Part shown: positions 30,591 to 31,718 of the stretch, piece by piece
Numbering within the stretch: the first letter of the stretch is position 1
How the letters are laid out: the number at the start of each line of letters is the position of its first letter
Assembly (NCBI GenBank): GCA_017618515.1
Contig: JAFZUB010000022.1
Location: forward strand, 1 to 31,718
Origin: Bacteroidaceae bacterium
Lineage (GTDB): Bacteria; Bacteroidota; Bacteroidia; Bacteroidales; Bacteroidaceae
Length of the DNA: 31,718 nucleotides
Reading direction: 5' to 3'
The notes under the pieces: generated by a model
The model's input: the letters and a program-made list of their open reading frames with translations, nothing else
Told to the model about the DNA's origin: nothing
Databases searched by the model: none
Made by a program: the position numbers and the translations under genes

Positions 30591-31718
30591 AAATCCTCTG
30601 TCGAAGGTCACGCTTCCTATAACCCCGACGAGCACCACGATGACCCGAACGCGCTGCACAGGCTCGGTGGCATGTACCAGAACTGGTTTCTGGACTACGC
30701 GAGCTATGTGATATTGGACCGTGCTGTGCCGCACTTGGGCGACGGACTGAAGCCGGTGCAGCGACGTCTGCTGCACTCCATGAAGCAGATGGACGACGGA
30801 CGCCTCAACAAGGTGGCTAACATTGTGGGCAACACGATGAAGTATCACCCACACGGCGACGCCTCCATCTACTCGGCACTGGTGACGCTGGGGCAGAAAA
30901 ACCTGCTCATCGACTGCCAAGGTAACTGGGGCAACATACTCACGGGCGACGGTGCAGCAGCTCCGCGATACATAGAGGCGCGACTGAGCCGCTTTGCCCT
31001 CGATGCGGTGTTCAACGCCAAGACAACGGAGTGGAAGCTCTCGTATGACGGTCGCAACAAAGAGCCTATCACGCTGCCGGTGAAGTTTCCGCTGCTGCTG
31101 TGCCAGGGTGCTGACGGCATCGCGGTTGGACTGAGCGTGAAGATATTGCCTCACAACTTCAACGAGTTGTGCGACGCAGCGGTGAGCTACCTGAAAGGGG
31201 AGGACTTCCAGCTGTACCCCGACTTCCAGACGGGTGGCAGCATCGACGTGAGCCACTACAACGACGGCCAGCGCGGCGGCAGCGTGAAGGTACGCGCCAA
31301 AATCAACAAGATTGACAACAAGACGCTGCACATCACCGAGATACCATTCTCCAAGACGGTGAAAGGCGTGATAGAGTCAATCATGAAGGCCGGAGAGAAA
31401 GGCAAGATAAAAATCAAGCATATCGACGACACGACGTCGGAGTCGGTGAGCATCGTGGTGCACCTGCAGCCTGGTGTGTCGCCCGACAAGACGCTTGATG
31501 CCCTCTATGCCTTCACAGACTGCGAGGTGAGCCTGTCGCCCAACTGCTGCGTGATTGACGACCGCACGCCGAAGTTCCTGTCGGTGAGCGACGTGCTGCG
31601 CTACAGCGTGGACCAGACACGCGATCTGCTGAAGAGGGAGCTGCTCATCCACCGCGACGAGCTGATGGAGGAGTTGCACTTTGCCTCGCTGGAGAGTATA
31701 TTCATCAATGAGCGCATA
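30522..31718 (+). CDS. parC: DNA topoisomerase IV subunit A (GyrA/ParC family), cut by window edge
   Basis: 399 residues are visible and the right end is missing. The breakage-reunion domain is clear: LDYASYVILDRAVPHLGDGLKPVQRR (residues 58-82), HPHGDASIYSALV (109-121), and the catalytic Tyr150 in AAAPRYIEARLS. Compared with the gyrA product, the core is divergent and lacks a GyrA-like opening, fitting ParC, which decatenates chromosomes with ParE. The quinolone-site residues are Ala114 and Ser118, where E. coli ParC has Ser80 and Glu84. The N-terminal 25 residues are an acidic, repeat-coded tail, so the true start could be any of three in-frame ATGs. It is divergent from the ABC-F gene. Confidence 0.92.
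   Translation, partial: MSNDELEMNSEELGVRNEEMETEKSSVEGHASYNPDEHHDDPNALHRLGGMYQNWFLDYASYVILDRAVPHLGDGLKPVQRRLLHSMKQMDDGRLNKVANIVGNTMKYHPHGDASIYSALVTLGQKNLLIDCQGNWGNILTGDGAAAPRYIEARLSRFALDAVFNAKTTEWKLSYDGRNKEPITLPVKFPLLLCQGADGIAVGLSVKILPHNFNELCDAAVSYLKGEDFQLYPDFQTGGSIDVSHYNDGQRGGSVKVRAKINKIDNKTLHITEIPFSKTVKGVIESIMKAGEKGKIKIKHIDDTTSESVSIVVHLQPGVSPDKTLDALYAFTDCEVSLSPNCCVIDDRTPKFLSVSDVLRYSVDQTRDLLKRELLIHRDELMEELHFASLESIFINERI

Noticed and set aside
30558..31331. Minus-strand frame of 257 codons at the right end
   Set aside because: Antisense to parC, whose catalytic Tyr and HPHGD motifs are in the plus frame.

Overview
The window looks like a chromosomal segment from a gut- or oral-type member of the Bacteroidales (Bacteroidota), possibly Prevotellaceae. 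The support is a set of clade-typical genes (a DUF4270 lipoprotein, a half-length glycogen synthase-like protein beside panC/panD, gyrA followed by a secreted TPR protein, an AmgK-like kinase fused to a RapZ C-terminal domain) and Bacteroidales-type -7 promoter boxes (TAnnTTTG) upstream of several transcription units. The family assignment is weaker than the order. I saw no tRNA, rRNA, CRISPR array, insertion sequence or phage gene. The sequence is mostly dense housekeeping and envelope genes.

Layout. Positions 1-8320 (minus strand) are one transcription unit: family-2 glycosyltransferase, radC, a MIP18/SufT-like Fe-S protein, lpxH, and a very large secreted alpha-2-macroglobulin-like protein whose last residues lie beyond the left edge. 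Positions 8396-10780 (minus) are a second unit: half-length glycogen synthase-like protein, then a DUF4270 lipoprotein, ending in a clear intrinsic terminator. Positions 10935-12152 (plus) hold panC-panD (pantothenate synthesis), ended by tandem hairpins. Positions 12429-16273 (plus) hold gyrA and a TPR protein, ended by a strong hairpin shared with the convergent genes. Positions 16365-30284 (minus) are twelve reading frames with gaps of at most 36 bp and several overlaps, apparently one 14-kb operon: ABC-F ATPase, M13 metallopeptidase, MetA, U32 family protein, membrane lipoprotein, FdtA-like sugar isomerase, FemAB/GNAT-like acyltransferase, DegT-type sugar aminotransferase, glycosyltransferase, AmgK/RapZ kinase in two pieces, and a serine-type sulfatase. 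From 30522 (plus) runs topoisomerase IV subunit A (parC), cut by the right edge.

How the parts fit. Envelope construction is the recurring theme: lipid A (lpxH), two glycosyltransferases, a likely dTDP-3-amino-sugar module (isomerase, aminotransferase, acyltransferase), an amino-sugar kinase fused to a probable sensor domain, a sulfatase and a periplasmic macroglobulin. Both type II topoisomerase A subunits are present.

The most unusual signal is not a gene. At least eight places, all between 14.9 and 30.6 kb, carry degenerate tandem repeats with a 7-bp period. They sit exactly at gene junctions, at a protein N-terminus, or in interdomain linkers, where they are translated into heptad peptide repeats. 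A second notable point is that the AmgK/RapZ kinase is split by a -1 frame change at a GTGA overlap inside its kinase domain.
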